Positions 32,266-40,917 of a DNA stretch of 64,000 nt are shown piece by piece. The position numbers and the translations under genes were made by a program. Each line of letters begins with the position of its first letter. The stretch's first letter is position 1. The notes beneath the pieces are model-generated. The model did not search any database, had not been told where the DNA came from, and worked only from the letters and a program-made list of their open reading frames with translations. This stretch comes from Rhizobium sp. BT04 (GTDB lineage: Bacteria; Pseudomonadota; Alphaproteobacteria; Rhizobiales; Rhizobiaceae): the NCBI RefSeq assembly GCF_030053135.1, contig NZ_CP125653.1, forward strand, positions 310,001-374,000, read 5' to 3'.

Positions 32266-32993
32266 CGGCTGCCCTCCCAGCCCGGCACCAGCACCAGGGA
32301 AAAATACGGCGCATCGCTATCGGCCTTGTCGGCTAGCTTTTCCATCGCCGCATTGGCCATGGTGCCGCGCTCGACATAGACGGCTTCGGCAAGCCGGCCG
32401 GCCGCCGCCAGGGCCCGGCGGATCTTCGGCAGATTGCGGCCGACCTTCATGATGACGGCGGCTTGCGTATCGGCCAGACGGCGGGTCAGTTCGGTCTCGG
32501 TCATCGTACCGGGCAGTACGGAAAGCACGTCGTCACCCTGGACGATCGGCATGCCGGCCAGCGACCAGCAGCCGGACATGGCACTGACGCCGGGGATCAC
32601 TTCCGTCGGGTAACGCTGGGAAAGCCTGACATGCAGATGCATATAGGAGCCGTAGAACAGCGGGTCGCCTTCGCTGAGTACGGCGACAGTCCGCCCGGCA
32701 TCGAGGTGGCCGGCGACGGCTTCGGCTGAGCGATCGTAGAACTCGGTGATCAGGCTCCGGTAGCGTTCGTCGTTCTTGTCGATCTCGGTGGTGACGGGAT
32801 AATAGAGCGGCAGCAGCACTATGCCGGGTTTCAGCAGCGGTTCGACGATCGCCTTGCCGTTGCCCCCCCTGCCCTGTTTGGCGAAATAGGCGATCACGTC
32901 GGCGCCTTCGATGGCGCGGACGGCCTTGAGGGTCAGCAGCTCCGGGTCGCCGGGACCCGTGCCGACGCCGATGAGGCGGCCTGATGTCGTCAT
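32262..32993 (-). CDS. cobI: Precorrin-2 C(20)-methyltransferase
   Basis: CobI converts precorrin-2 to precorrin-3A with SAM. The 243-residue protein has LIGVGTGPGDPELLTLKAVRAI, DVIAYFAKQG, VAVLSEGDPLFYGSYMHLH, VIPGVSAMSGCWSLAGMPIVQGDDVLSVLPG and VYVERGTMA, matching CobI/CbiL. It overlaps cobH upstream and cobJ downstream by 4 bp each, so it is translationally coupled in the cobF-G-H-I-J operon. Confidence 0.95.
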   Translation of the reverse strand: MTTSGRLIGVGTGPGDPELLTLKAVRAIEGADVIAYFAKQGRGGNGKAIVEPLLKPGIVLLPLYYPVTTEIDKNDERYRSLITEFYDRSAEAVAGHLDAGRTVAVLSEGDPLFYGSYMHLHVRLSQRYPTEVIPGVSAMSGCWSLAGMPIVQGDDVLSVLPGTMTETELTRRLADTQAAVIMKVGRNLPKIRRALAAAGRLAEAVYVERGTMANAAMEKLADKADSDAPYFSLVLVPGWEGSR

Positions 32994-33622
32994 AGGCCGG
33001 GCCTCGCCAGTGCATTGATGGCGGCTGCCGTCATCGCGCTGCCGCCGAGCCGGCCGCGCACGATGGCGAAGGGGACGCCGTAGGAATTCTCCGCCAGCGC
33101 ATCCTTGGATTCGGCCGCGCCGACGAAGCCGACAGGCATGCCGAGGATCGCCGCGGGTTTCGGGGCGCCGTCGCGCAGGAGTTCGAGCAGATGGAAGAGC
33201 GCGGTTGGTGCATTGCCGATTGCGACGACGCTGCCGCCAAGCCGGTCGAGCCAGAGATGCATGGCGGCGGCCGAGCGCGTATTGCCGGCCTCGCGCGCCA
33301 GCTCCGGCGTCGCGGGGTCACGCAGCGTACAGATTACTTCGTTCAGCGCCGGCAGCCGCGCCCGGGTGACGCCGTGGGAGACCATTTCCGCGTCGCAGAA
33401 GATCGGCGCCCCGCCCTTCAGTGCGGCGCGCGCCGCCCCGACGACATCGGCGGAGAAGACGAAATGCTCCGCCGCCTCGACCAGCCCGCAGGCATGGATC
33501 ATGCGCACGGCGATTTCGGCTTGCTCTTCGGTGAAGCGCGAAAGATCGGCCTCGGCGCGGATGATCGCAAAGGAGCGCTCGTAGATCGCGTCGCCGCTGC
33601 GGATATAATCGTAGTCTGGCAT
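32990..33622 (-). CDS. cobH: Precorrin-8X methylmutase
   Basis: CobH moves the methyl group from C-11 to C-12 of precorrin-8X to form hydrogenobyrinate. The 210-residue product has DYIRSGDAIYERSFAIIRAEADL, VRMIHACGLVE (catalytic His region, ~residue 48), PIFCDAEMVSHGVTR, IGNAPTALFHLLELL and GMPVGFVGAAESKDAL. It sits 2 bp after cobG and overlaps cobI by 4 bp. Family, length and context agree. Confidence 0.96.
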   Translation of the reverse strand: MPDYDYIRSGDAIYERSFAIIRAEADLSRFTEEQAEIAVRMIHACGLVEAAEHFVFSADVVGAARAALKGGAPIFCDAEMVSHGVTRARLPALNEVICTLRDPATPELAREAGNTRSAAAMHLWLDRLGGSVVAIGNAPTALFHLLELLRDGAPKPAAILGMPVGFVGAAESKDALAENSYGVPFAIVRGRLGGSAMTAAAINALARPGL

Positions 33623-33624
33623 TC

Positions 33625-35007
33625 CTATTCCTGTCGCAGCGCCTTTAAAACGCCGGTTGCGCCAAGCCGTGTAAGGCAGGCGGCAGCCGATTCGCCAGCG
33701 CCTCTGTTGTCTTCGATGGACCGGGCGAGCCTCTCTATAGCGAAATCGATCCGACCGCCAGCGATCCGTTCGTCCGGCTGATCCGCGGCAATTCCATTGA
33801 GGATGAGGTTATAGCCCTCGTCCGTGCCCGTCAGGGTCAACGCTGGCCGCGCATGCGCACAGCCCTTGGCGCAGCCGGAGAGATGCAGCGTCAGCGAACC
33901 GTCAAGGAGCACGGGTGCCGCCGCAAGAATGCGGCGAGCCAGAGTTCTTGTCTCGTAGAAGGCGGAGCCGCAGGCGCCGGCACCGGCGCAGGCGGCGATA
34001 TGTTTGCTGTTTTCGCTGGCTTGCCCGATGAAGCCATGCCTGGCTGCGGCGATCTGCATAGCCGGCACTGTATCTGCTGGAAGCCCGATGAGGAAGAAAC
34101 CGCGGCGGGGCGCAAGCCGGATGGCTGTTGCGCCATGGGCGCCTGCGAGATCGAGCAGGGTAATTAGATCGGGCGCCCGCATTTGCCCGAATTCCGGCCT
34201 GACGCCGAGCACGGTTTTGCCGTCTGCCAGCCGATGCAGCCCGGAAAGCGGCATGTTTGCCGCGCGTGACGGAATGGAGCCAATTTTCTCCACAGCGGGA
34301 AAACGTGCCCGCAGAAGCGCCGGATCGATATCCCGTGCCCGCCTGCCCTGCCCGAGGTCTGCCAGCAGGCTAAGAATGTCGCCGACGGTTGATATCGCCG
34401 CCTCCGCAGGCCCGATTGCAACAGGCGTTGCGGTTTCACCATCGCCATTGATCGCGACAAGCCAATGTCCGGGGGATTGCGCGACGATACGGATATCGGC
34501 GGAAAGCGCCGATAGGCCGAAGGCTCCGCCGCCATCGATGACGAGCGACAGTTTTGGCGCGAGCCGCGGCGAGCCAAGCTGACCGTGGAGCTTACGGCGC
34601 AATGCCGTTTCCATTGCGGCCGGATCGCCTGTCTCTTCCGGGTCGATGCCGTGCAGCGGCGAGGTCTCGATCGCCGGCCCGTCCGGCACAACGATCCCGG
34701 CGGAATCGATATCGGCAGCGAGTCTCCCGACCGTCTCGGCGCGCAGACCGCGGATCTGCAGATTGCCGCGCGCGGTGATTTCCAGAATGCCGTTTCCACG
34801 CGCCGCGGCAGAACCGGCAAGGCTTGCGAATTGCGACAGCGTCAAGGCGCCGCCGGCCGGCCGCAGCCGCACCAGCAAGCCGTCGCCGGTCGGCATCGGC
34901 GCCGACAAGGCCGGGCAGGCGCCGCGGGCGTGGGTCTTCGCCGCCTGGCGACCGTGCCGATCCGCCTCGTCTGTTCTGTCGATCGCCGTTGCGGCCTCAA
35001 TTCCCAT
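33625..35007 (-). CDS. cobG: Precorrin-3B synthase
   Basis: CobG is the oxygen-dependent Fe-S protein that makes precorrin-3B, marking the aerobic pathway. The ~460-residue protein has two sulfite/nitrite-reductase half domains (GACPALSAPMPTGDGLLVRL, GNGILEITARGNLQIRG) and cluster cysteines in CAGAGACGSAF and LSGCAKGCAHAR. The ATG at 35007 is used; the frame opens six codons earlier. It follows cobF by 73 bp and precedes cobH by 2 bp. Its presence means the replicon uses the oxygen-requiring route rather than the CbiD route. Confidence 0.92.
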   Translation of the reverse strand: MGIEAATAIDRTDEADRHGRQAAKTHARGACPALSAPMPTGDGLLVRLRPAGGALTLSQFASLAGSAAARGNGILEITARGNLQIRGLRAETVGRLAADIDSAGIVVPDGPAIETSPLHGIDPEETGDPAAMETALRRKLHGQLGSPRLAPKLSLVIDGGGAFGLSALSADIRIVAQSPGHWLVAINGDGETATPVAIGPAEAAISTVGDILSLLADLGQGRRARDIDPALLRARFPAVEKIGSIPSRAANMPLSGLHRLADGKTVLGVRPEFGQMRAPDLITLLDLAGAHGATAIRLAPRRGFFLIGLPADTVPAMQIAAARHGFIGQASENSKHIAACAGAGACGSAFYETRTLARRILAAAPVLLDGSLTLHLSGCAKGCAHARPALTLTGTDEGYNLILNGIAADQPDERIAGGRIDFAIERLARSIEDNRGAGESAAACLTRLGATGVLKALRQE

Positions 35008-35080
35008 ACGCAATCCTCTGAGCATTTCTTACATGATCGCAGCCGGTGCGGCAAAGCATGATGGAAATGGTTCTGGCCGG

Positions 35081-35845
35081 CTATTCCTCGAAATCACGTC
35101 CCTTGCGCAGGAGATAGATATCCATGATCCAGCCGTGCCGCTGCCTGGCTTCGGCCCTCAGCGTCACAATGTCGGTGGCGATATCGCCAAGCCGTCCCGA
35201 TCTGACGATCTCATCCTCGGTGCCGAGATAGGCGCCCCAGAAGATCTCGGCATCGGGATCATCGATCTTGGCAAAGGCCTGTTCGCCATCGAGCATGACG
35301 ATGGTGCTGTCGCTCAAAAGCCCGTCCCGTGCCAGCCTGCGCCCGGTGGTGATCTCGATTGGCTTGCCGATCAGGTTGATCGGGATTCTGTGGCTGGCCG
35401 CCAGGGCCTGGATGCTGGTGATGCCGGGAATGACGCCATAATCGAAATCCAGGCTGCTTTGCTGTCGCACGCGGTCGATGATGCGGATCGTGCTGTCATA
35501 GAGGCTGGGATCGCCCCAGACGAGAAAGGCGCCGCTGCTGTCATCCGGGAGGCCGGAAATCAGCTCTTGATAGATGCCGGCGATTTCGCCGTGCCAGGCG
35601 TCGACGCTTTGCGCATAGGTTCTTTCCGCTGTCTGCCGTTGCGGCACCGCAAATTCTGAAATGCTGACGCCTGGCCGCGTGATGTAGCGTTCGCAGATGT
35701 CACGCCGGATTTCGGCGAGCTCCTCCTTGCCGGCGCCCTTGACCGGGAGGAAGATCGCGTCGGCCGCGTTCATCGCGTTGATCGCCTGTACGGTGAGGTG
35801 CTCCGGGTTGCCCGTGCCGATGCCGATGATAAGGATATGCTTCAA
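35081..35845 (-). CDS. cobF: Precorrin-6A synthase (deacetylating)
   Basis: CobF methylates C-1 of precorrin-5 and removes the acetyl group as acetate. The 254-residue product has ILIIGIGTGNPEHLTVQAINAMN, DAIFLPVKGAGKEEL, LVWGDPSLYDSTIRII, VIPGITSIQALAASHRIPINLIG and IFWGAYLGTEDEIV. It is the first gene of the cobF-G-H-I-J unit and is divergent from repA, so its promoter shares a 200-bp region with the repABC leader and a parS palindrome. I see no cobalamin-riboswitch features (such as a B12 box) upstream. Confidence 0.94.
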   Translation of the reverse strand: MKHILIIGIGTGNPEHLTVQAINAMNAADAIFLPVKGAGKEELAEIRRDICERYITRPGVSISEFAVPQRQTAERTYAQSVDAWHGEIAGIYQELISGLPDDSSGAFLVWGDPSLYDSTIRIIDRVRQQSSLDFDYGVIPGITSIQALAASHRIPINLIGKPIEITTGRRLARDGLLSDSTIVMLDGEQAFAKIDDPDAEIFWGAYLGTEDEIVRSGRLGDIATDIVTLRAEARQRHGWIMDIYLLRKGRDFEE

Positions 35846-35912
35846 GCGGATACTCCGGTGATTCCTGTGGTCTTGCCGAAAAAGCCCGTTCGCCGCAAGG
35901 CCGGGAAGGAAA

Positions 35913-35928
35913 GTTGGCCGCGGCCAAC
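35913..35928. promoter_or_regulatory. parS partition site, copy 1
   Basis: GTTGGCCGCGGCCAAC is a perfect 16-bp palindrome about 118 bp upstream of repA. It fits the GTT..C.GC.G..AAC pattern known for RepB-binding centromere sites of repABC replicons, and an identical copy lies in repB. Confidence 0.85.
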
Positions 35929-36045
35929 CAAGCCTGTGGATGACGCTAAGGCCCTATTGTTGCTGCAAATCCCGAATCGTGTCACTTTCGATACGCTTTT
36001 TGACGCTATGTTGACAGAAAAGCGCATCGAAAAGGATTGAGTGTT

Positions 36046-37242
36046 TTGGACAACATTAGCGTATCGACGACAGATGTACGGATCGAGCGGCATGCGAACC
36101 AGCTTTCGCGGCAGCTGAAGCTGCTCCGCGACAAACTGTTTCCGCCGCTCTCGCAGAAGACGCTGCGCACATTCTCCTCCGGCGAGGCCGCCCAGATGAT
36201 CGGCGTTTCCGACGGCTATCTTCGTCAGCTCTCGCTTGACGGCAAGGGTCCGCAGCCGGAGCTTTCCCAGAACGGCCGGCGCTCCTATACACTCGGTCAG
36301 ATCAATGAATTGCGCCATTATATGGCAAAGCTCAAGCCGAAGGATGCGCTTTCCTATCTGCCATGGCGGCGGCCGGGCGAGAAGCTGCAGACGGTTGCCG
36401 TCACCAATTTCAAGGGCGGCTCTGCCAAGACGACGACGACACTTTATCTGGCGCAATATCTGGCGCTGGAGGGGTATCGGGTGCTCGCCATCGATCTCGA
36501 TCCGCAGGCCTCGCTGTCTTCCATGCTCGGTGTCCAGCCCGAATTCGATCTTTCCGATGGCGATACGCTTTATGGCGCCATCCGCTACGATGCGGACCGC
36601 AAGCCGCTGAAGGACATCGTCCGCAAGACCTATTTCGACGGGCTTGATCTGGTGCCGGGCAATCTCGAACTGATGGAGTTCGAGCATGAGACGCCACGGG
36701 CGCTCAACGATCGCCAGAAGCCGGCAGAGCTGTTCTTCCGCCGCGTCGGTGTTGCCATTGCCGAGGTCGAGGCCGATTACGACGTCGTGGTGATCGATTG
36801 CCCGCCGCAGCTCGGCTACCTCACTCTCGGCGCCGTCTGCGCCGCCACATCGCTGCTCATCACCATCCATCCGCAGATGGTCGACGTCGCCTCCATGTCG
36901 CAATTCCTGCTGATGACCTCGGATCTGCTCTCCGTCGTCCGCAAGGCCGGCGGCGATCTGCAGCATGACTTCATCAAATATATCGTCACCCGCCACGAAC
37001 CCTTCGATGCGCCGCAGTCGCAGATCGTCGCGCTGTTGCGCAGCCTGTTCGGCGACGACGTGTTGACGGCGACCATTCTCAAATCGACGGCGATCGCCGA
37101 TGCCGGCCTGACCAAGCAGACGCTCTTCGAGATCGAGAAGGGGCAGGTGCGCCGCTCGACCTACGATCGGGCGCTGGAATCGGTCAATGCCGCCAACAGC
37201 GAGGTTCTCGCCGGCATTCACCAAGCCTGGGGCCGGACATGA
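36046..37242 (+). CDS. repA: RepA partitioning ATPase (ParA-like) of the repABC replicon
   Basis: RepA partners RepB in segregation and represses the operon. The ~398-residue protein has an N-terminal helix-turn-helix (FSSGEAAQMIGVSDGYLRQLSLDGKGPQPELS), the deviant Walker A NFKGGSAKTTTTLYLAQYL (~residue 122), DLDPQASLSSMLG, and Walker B VVVIDCPPQLGYLTLGAV. No ATG is available. TTG at 36046 is chosen because AAAAGGA lies 9-10 nt upstream; TTG at 36037 overlaps that site. It overlaps repB by 4 bp. It is divergent from the cob operon. Confidence 0.94.
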   Translation: MDNISVSTTDVRIERHANQLSRQLKLLRDKLFPPLSQKTLRTFSSGEAAQMIGVSDGYLRQLSLDGKGPQPELSQNGRRSYTLGQINELRHYMAKLKPKDALSYLPWRRPGEKLQTVAVTNFKGGSAKTTTTLYLAQYLALEGYRVLAIDLDPQASLSSMLGVQPEFDLSDGDTLYGAIRYDADRKPLKDIVRKTYFDGLDLVPGNLELMEFEHETPRALNDRQKPAELFFRRVGVAIAEVEADYDVVVIDCPPQLGYLTLGAVCAATSLLITIHPQMVDVASMSQFLLMTSDLLSVVRKAGGDLQHDFIKYIVTRHEPFDAPQSQIVALLRSLFGDDVLTATILKSTAIADAGLTKQTLFEIEKGQVRRSTYDRALESVNAANSEVLAGIHQAWGRT

Positions 37243-38234
37243 GCAGACGCGATCGCCTGAAAGGTCTTTTCGACGATACGGCGCAGGAGTTGGCCGCGGC
37301 CAACTACGAGGAGTCGTCTTCGCGCGGATCGGCCGGTCCGGTCCGGACGATGGCGCTGACCCTCGGGCGCATGGAGGAAGAGAGCAGGGCGATACAAGAG
37401 GCGTTGCTCTCCGGTGAACGCATCGTCGAGCTCGATCCCGATCTGATCGATTCCTCCTTCGTTCGTGACCGTCTGGCCGACCAGCCGCTTGATCTGGAGG
37501 ACGAGCTGGTGCAGTCGATTGCCGAGAACGGCCAGGAAGTGCCGGTCCTCGTTCGTCGCCATCCCGATGATGAGACCCGCTACCAGATCGCCTACGGCCA
37601 CCGGCGCCTGCAGGCCGTCAGGCTGCTCGGGCGCAAGGTGCAGGCGATCGTGCGCAAGCTTGACGATACCGATGTCGTCATCGCGCAGGGCATCGAAAAT
37701 TCGGCGCGCCGCAACCTTTCCTACATCGAGCGCGCCGTCTTTGCCCTCAATCTCGAGCTCAAGGGTTTTGAGCGCCCCGTCATCATGAAGGCGCTGTCGA
37801 CCGACAAGACGGAACTTTCGAAGCTGCTCTCCGTCGCCAGGGCCATCCCGGCCGAGATCGTCAGGTCGGTCGGCGCTGCCCCCGGCATCGGGCGACGCAA
37901 ATGGATGGCGCTTGCCCAGGACTGGAACGGGATGACGGCGGCGCGGCTTGCCAAGCTCGTCGGCTCGGAAAGCTTCCTGGCGGAAGAGAGCGATCGCCGT
38001 TTCGAGCTTCTGGTTGCCGAGCTCGCCAGGAAAGAGGCGAAGCCCGAGGCCACCGAATATGATTGGAAGCCGAAGAGCGGCGGCAAGATTGCCGGCCGAA
38101 TCAAGAGCGCCGGCAATTCCTTCACGATCGCGTTGAAAACGGGCGATGCGCCGGATTTCGGCGCTTACATTTCACGCCGTCTCGATGAGCTTTACGAAGC
38201 CTATCGGGCCGGCAAGTTGCAAGCAGGAGAGTAG
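37239..38234 (+). CDS. repB: RepB partitioning protein (ParB-like)
   Basis: RepB binds parS and works with RepA. The 331-residue protein has the ParB nuclease-like domain (IVELDPDLIDSSFVRDR, LVQSIAENGQEVPVLVRRHPDDETRYQIAYGHRRLQAVRLLG, IENSARRNLSYIERAVFALNL) and a central HTH region, with the RepB C-terminal domain (LARKEAKPEATEYDWKP). A second parS palindrome (37289-37304) lies inside its codons 17-22. The start overlaps repA by 4 bp; 154 bp with the antisense ctRNA separate it from repC. Confidence 0.94.
   Translation: MSRRDRLKGLFDDTAQELAAANYEESSSRGSAGPVRTMALTLGRMEEESRAIQEALLSGERIVELDPDLIDSSFVRDRLADQPLDLEDELVQSIAENGQEVPVLVRRHPDDETRYQIAYGHRRLQAVRLLGRKVQAIVRKLDDTDVVIAQGIENSARRNLSYIERAVFALNLELKGFERPVIMKALSTDKTELSKLLSVARAIPAEIVRSVGAAPGIGRRKWMALAQDWNGMTAARLAKLVGSESFLAEESDRRFELLVAELARKEAKPEATEYDWKPKSGGKIAGRIKSAGNSFTIALKTGDAPDFGAYISRRLDELYEAYRAGKLQAGE
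37289..37304. promoter_or_regulatory. parS partition site, copy 2, inside repB
   Basis: The same perfect palindrome GTTGGCCGCGGCCAAC as at 35913 occurs within the 5' coding part of repB, encoding part of ELAAANYEE. Two identical sites flank repA. Confidence 0.82.
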
Positions 38235-38243
38235 GCCGCAAAA

Positions 38244-38294
38244 GAAAAAAGCCTCCGAACGTTGCCGCCGCGGAAGCCTTTCTCATATCTGGAC
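38244..38294 (-). ncRNA. ctRNA, antisense regulator of repC (incompatibility RNA)
   Basis: On the minus strand, TTGACA (38329-38324) and GATTCT (38306-38301) form a promoter with a 17-bp spacer. This predicts a start near 38294. The RNA ends at a hairpin GCUUCCG (38277-38271) / CGGAGGC (38257-38251) followed by UUUUUUCUUU, giving ~50 nt. Position between repB and repC, orientation and size match the ctRNA of other repABC plasmids, which blocks RepC synthesis. Ends are predicted from sequence. Confidence 0.83.
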
Positions 38295-38388
38295 AATCTG
38301 AGAATCGCACTTCCTCGAATCACTGTCAAGCGTCTTCGGCATCCTTTTGGGTGGTAGGTTTCTTTTGCCTTGAAAAAAGGTGAGGGAC

Positions 38389-39603
38389 ATGGAGCCTCAA
38401 TATGTATCGACGCCCTTTGGGCGGCGATCGATGACGCTTGGCATGCTGGCAAGCCAGGAAAACGCCAGCAAGGTCGATCCGGACGCATCGGTCGACAAAT
38501 GGAAGATCTTTCGCGCGCTTTGCGAAGCAAAGGAGATGGTCGGCGTATCCGATCGTGCGCTCGCTGTTCTCAACGCACTGTTGACCTTCTACCCGAAGAA
38601 CGAGATTGCCGAGGCCAACGGCTTCGTCGTCTTTCCTTCCAACGAGCAACTGTCGCTGCGCACGCATGGGATGGCCGGGACGACGCTGCGGCGGAACCTG
38701 GCAATGCTGGTGGAAGCCGGCCTGATCATCCGCAGGGATAGCCCGAACGGCAAGCGTTTTGCCCGCCGCAACGGCGAGGGTGGGCTTGGAGAGGCCTTCG
38801 GCTTCAGCCTGGCACCGCTGGTTGCCCGCGCTCGGGAGATCGAGGCGCAGGCGGCACAGGTGCTCGCCGCCAAGCTCGAATGGAAGCGCCTGAGGGAGCG
38901 GCTGACGCTCTGCCGGCGTGATATAGCCAAGCTGATCGAAATCGCGCTGGAGGAGCAGATTGCCGGCGAATGGATCGAGATGCAGACGCATTTCAACCTG
39001 CTTTCCGCAAGCCTGCCGCGCCGCCCGTCGGCCACCGAGATGGAAAGCTTGCTGACGGATCTCGAAGCTTTTCGCGAATTGATCGTCAAGACGCTGGAAT
39101 TGAAGACGAAAGCAGAAAAAACAGACGCCAATGACAGCCAAAACGGTCGGCACATACATAATTCAAACCCACACCTCACATTTGAACTTGAACCAGGCTT
39201 CGAACCGAAGCAGGACGCAAAGCCGGAGGAAGAACCGCGAGCGTGGCGAGAGCCGCCGAAATCCTTCCCGCTTGCCATGGTGCTGCAGGCTTGCCCGGAG
39301 ATCGTCGCTTACGGGCCGGGCGGCGGCATCGGCAGTTGGCGGGATCTGATGGCCGCGGCCGTCATCGTCCGGTCCACCCTTGGCGTCAGCCCCAGCGCCT
39401 ATCAACTGGCCTGCGATATCATGGGGCCGGAAAACGCCGCCACGGTGATCGCCTGCATTCTGGAAAGGGGCGGCCATATCAATTCCGCCGGCGGCTATCT
39501 GCGTGACCTGACACGACGGGCCGAACGCGGCGAGTTTTCGCTCGGGCCGATGCTGATGGCGCTGATGCGGGCAAATGGTCCGGCCGCGAGGAAAACCGGA
39601 TGA
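38389..39603 (+). CDS. repC: RepC replication initiator
   Basis: RepC is the initiator of repABC replicons and its coding region normally contains the origin. The 404-residue protein has the family N-terminus (STPFGRRSMTLGMLASQ), FVVFPSNEQLSLRTHGMAGTTLRRNLAMLVEAGLIIRRDSPNGKRFARR (winged helix that binds the origin), and the C-terminal domain (YGPGGGIGSWRDLMAAAVIVRSTLGVSPSAYQLACDIMGPENAA). The ATG at 38389 has AAGGTGAGG upstream. Synthesis should be controlled by the antisense ctRNA in the 154-bp gap after repB. Confidence 0.95.
   Translation: MEPQYVSTPFGRRSMTLGMLASQENASKVDPDASVDKWKIFRALCEAKEMVGVSDRALAVLNALLTFYPKNEIAEANGFVVFPSNEQLSLRTHGMAGTTLRRNLAMLVEAGLIIRRDSPNGKRFARRNGEGGLGEAFGFSLAPLVARAREIEAQAAQVLAAKLEWKRLRERLTLCRRDIAKLIEIALEEQIAGEWIEMQTHFNLLSASLPRRPSATEMESLLTDLEAFRELIVKTLELKTKAEKTDANDSQNGRHIHNSNPHLTFELEPGFEPKQDAKPEEEPRAWREPPKSFPLAMVLQACPEIVAYGPGGGIGSWRDLMAAAVIVRSTLGVSPSAYQLACDIMGPENAATVIACILERGGHINSAGGYLRDLTRRAERGEFSLGPMLMALMRANGPAARKTG
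39090..39200. other. A+T-richer segment within repC, candidate origin region
   Basis: This part of repC is visibly lower in GC than its flanks (AAGACGAAAGCAGAAAAAAC, then ACATACATAATTCAAACC) and encodes a linker (LKTKAEKTDANDSQ). In other repABC plasmids the origin lies in an A+T-rich part of repC. Assignment is by analogy. Confidence 0.5.
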
Positions 39604-39783
39604 ACGGCTGTGAAAAAGCTTCGCGCCAGTTGCGGCGGTTAGCGGTTTATGCGGCCGCTCGATCCGCCATCTTAACGGCTTCTTTCCCAGAGCTTTTGTT
39701 GAAATACACCGTTAACCATGTCATACATGACGGAAGGAAACATGCGTTTTGCTTCCATTTGTGAAAAACCGTAAAGCTTAACA

Positions 39784-40917
39784 ATGCGCTACGATATCGA
39801 CGGTGCGATGCTTCAAACCCTGCTTCCATTCCTTGCCGCGGCGGAGGATGCGGTGGCGCGGCTGGACGAGCGGGTATTACGCTCGCCGGTGGGTGAAGGC
39901 TTTGCCGAACGCAGCCATTTCTTCGATGCCGCCGGTGCGCTTTGGGTGGCCGGCGAACTCGTGCATGTCGAGGATCTGGTTTTGCACGATGCGCATATGG
40001 ATAGCCGCGCCCCCAGCCACGAACTGACGATCGCCCATTCCGTGCTGCGGGCACGTCGACGCATCTGGACCGGCGAACCGTCCTGGGCGCTTGGAGCGCC
40101 GGGGCTTGCGACGCTGACGGCGACGCTCGGGGAAGGGGAGGGTGATGCGCGGGAACCGAAGCGTCCCGAAGCCTCCGCCGAGGTTGACGAGGAGGGTGAG
40201 GATGAAGACGCGCCGCTCGCCGCCGAAATGGCGGAGATCGACGCCATCCTCGCGCGGTCGCAGAAGCTCATCGATATCCATACGGGAAAGACGTCGGCAA
40301 GCGAGCAGGTCGCAATCCCCACGGCAAGGCGAAACGAAGATCCTCTGGGCTTGCTCGGCGATGACGAATGGGATGAGGAGCAGCGGCTGGCGGAGTGGCG
40401 GAGTGTGCTGCCGCTGGCCGATACGTTGCCGCCGGTTCTCGGCGCCGTCATCCTTTTCGAGGCCTGGGAGAGGATCGAGCCGCTGCGACGCCAGCACTGG
40501 CTCGGCGGTCTTCTGGTCGCCGGCCATCTGCGTGCCCGCGGCAAGGTCGCCTCGCATCTCTTTTCTTTTTACGGCGGGCTGAAACTGGTGCGCCATGAGC
40601 GTCGCCGGGCCCGCGACCGGGCAACGCGGCTACAAGCCTTTCTGGAGGCTATGCATCTGGGTGCTACCGCCGGACTCAAGGAGCTCGACCGGTTGACGCT
40701 GGCGCGCACGCAGATGGAGCTGCGTTTTCGCGGCCGTCGTTCGAATAGCAGCCTGCCGGAACTTGCCGATTTCATCCTGTCGCGGCCGATGGTCTCGGCG
40801 GCGATGATCGCCCGTCATCTGCGCATCACGCCGCGCGGCGCGCTCAATCTTGTCAACGAGATCGGCATCCGCGAAATCACCGGCCGCGGCCGCTATCGCG
40901 CCTGGGGTATCATCTAA
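39784..40917 (+). CDS. DUF1612/HTH_13 protein (RHE_PE00001 family)
   Basis: This 377-residue protein matches the rhizobial family with a DUF1612 core (WRSVLPLADTLPPVLGAVILFEAWERIEPLRRQHWLGGLLVAGHLR) and a C-terminal winged-helix segment (LADFILSRPMVSAAMIARHLRITPRGALNLVNEIGIREITGRGRYRAWG). The middle (EVDEEGEDEDAPLAAEMAE) is an acidic linker. The gene is 180 bp after repC, the place where R. etli p42e has its first gene, as I recall. The role is unknown; the HTH suggests DNA binding. A terminator follows at 41032. Confidence 0.8.
   Translation: MRYDIDGAMLQTLLPFLAAAEDAVARLDERVLRSPVGEGFAERSHFFDAAGALWVAGELVHVEDLVLHDAHMDSRAPSHELTIAHSVLRARRRIWTGEPSWALGAPGLATLTATLGEGEGDAREPKRPEASAEVDEEGEDEDAPLAAEMAEIDAILARSQKLIDIHTGKTSASEQVAIPTARRNEDPLGLLGDDEWDEEQRLAEWRSVLPLADTLPPVLGAVILFEAWERIEPLRRQHWLGGLLVAGHLRARGKVASHLFSFYGGLKLVRHERRRARDRATRLQAFLEAMHLGATAGLKELDRLTLARTQMELRFRGRRSNSSLPELADFILSRPMVSAAMIARHLRITPRGALNLVNEIGIREITGRGRYRAWGII

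Noticed and set aside
35846..36045. Cobalamin riboswitch upstream of cobF
   Set aside because: No B12-box or typical long structured leader could be recognised in this 200-bp region.
35842..37224. 460-codon minus-strand frame opposite repA
   Set aside because: It lies antisense to the well-supported repA gene and shows no known domain.
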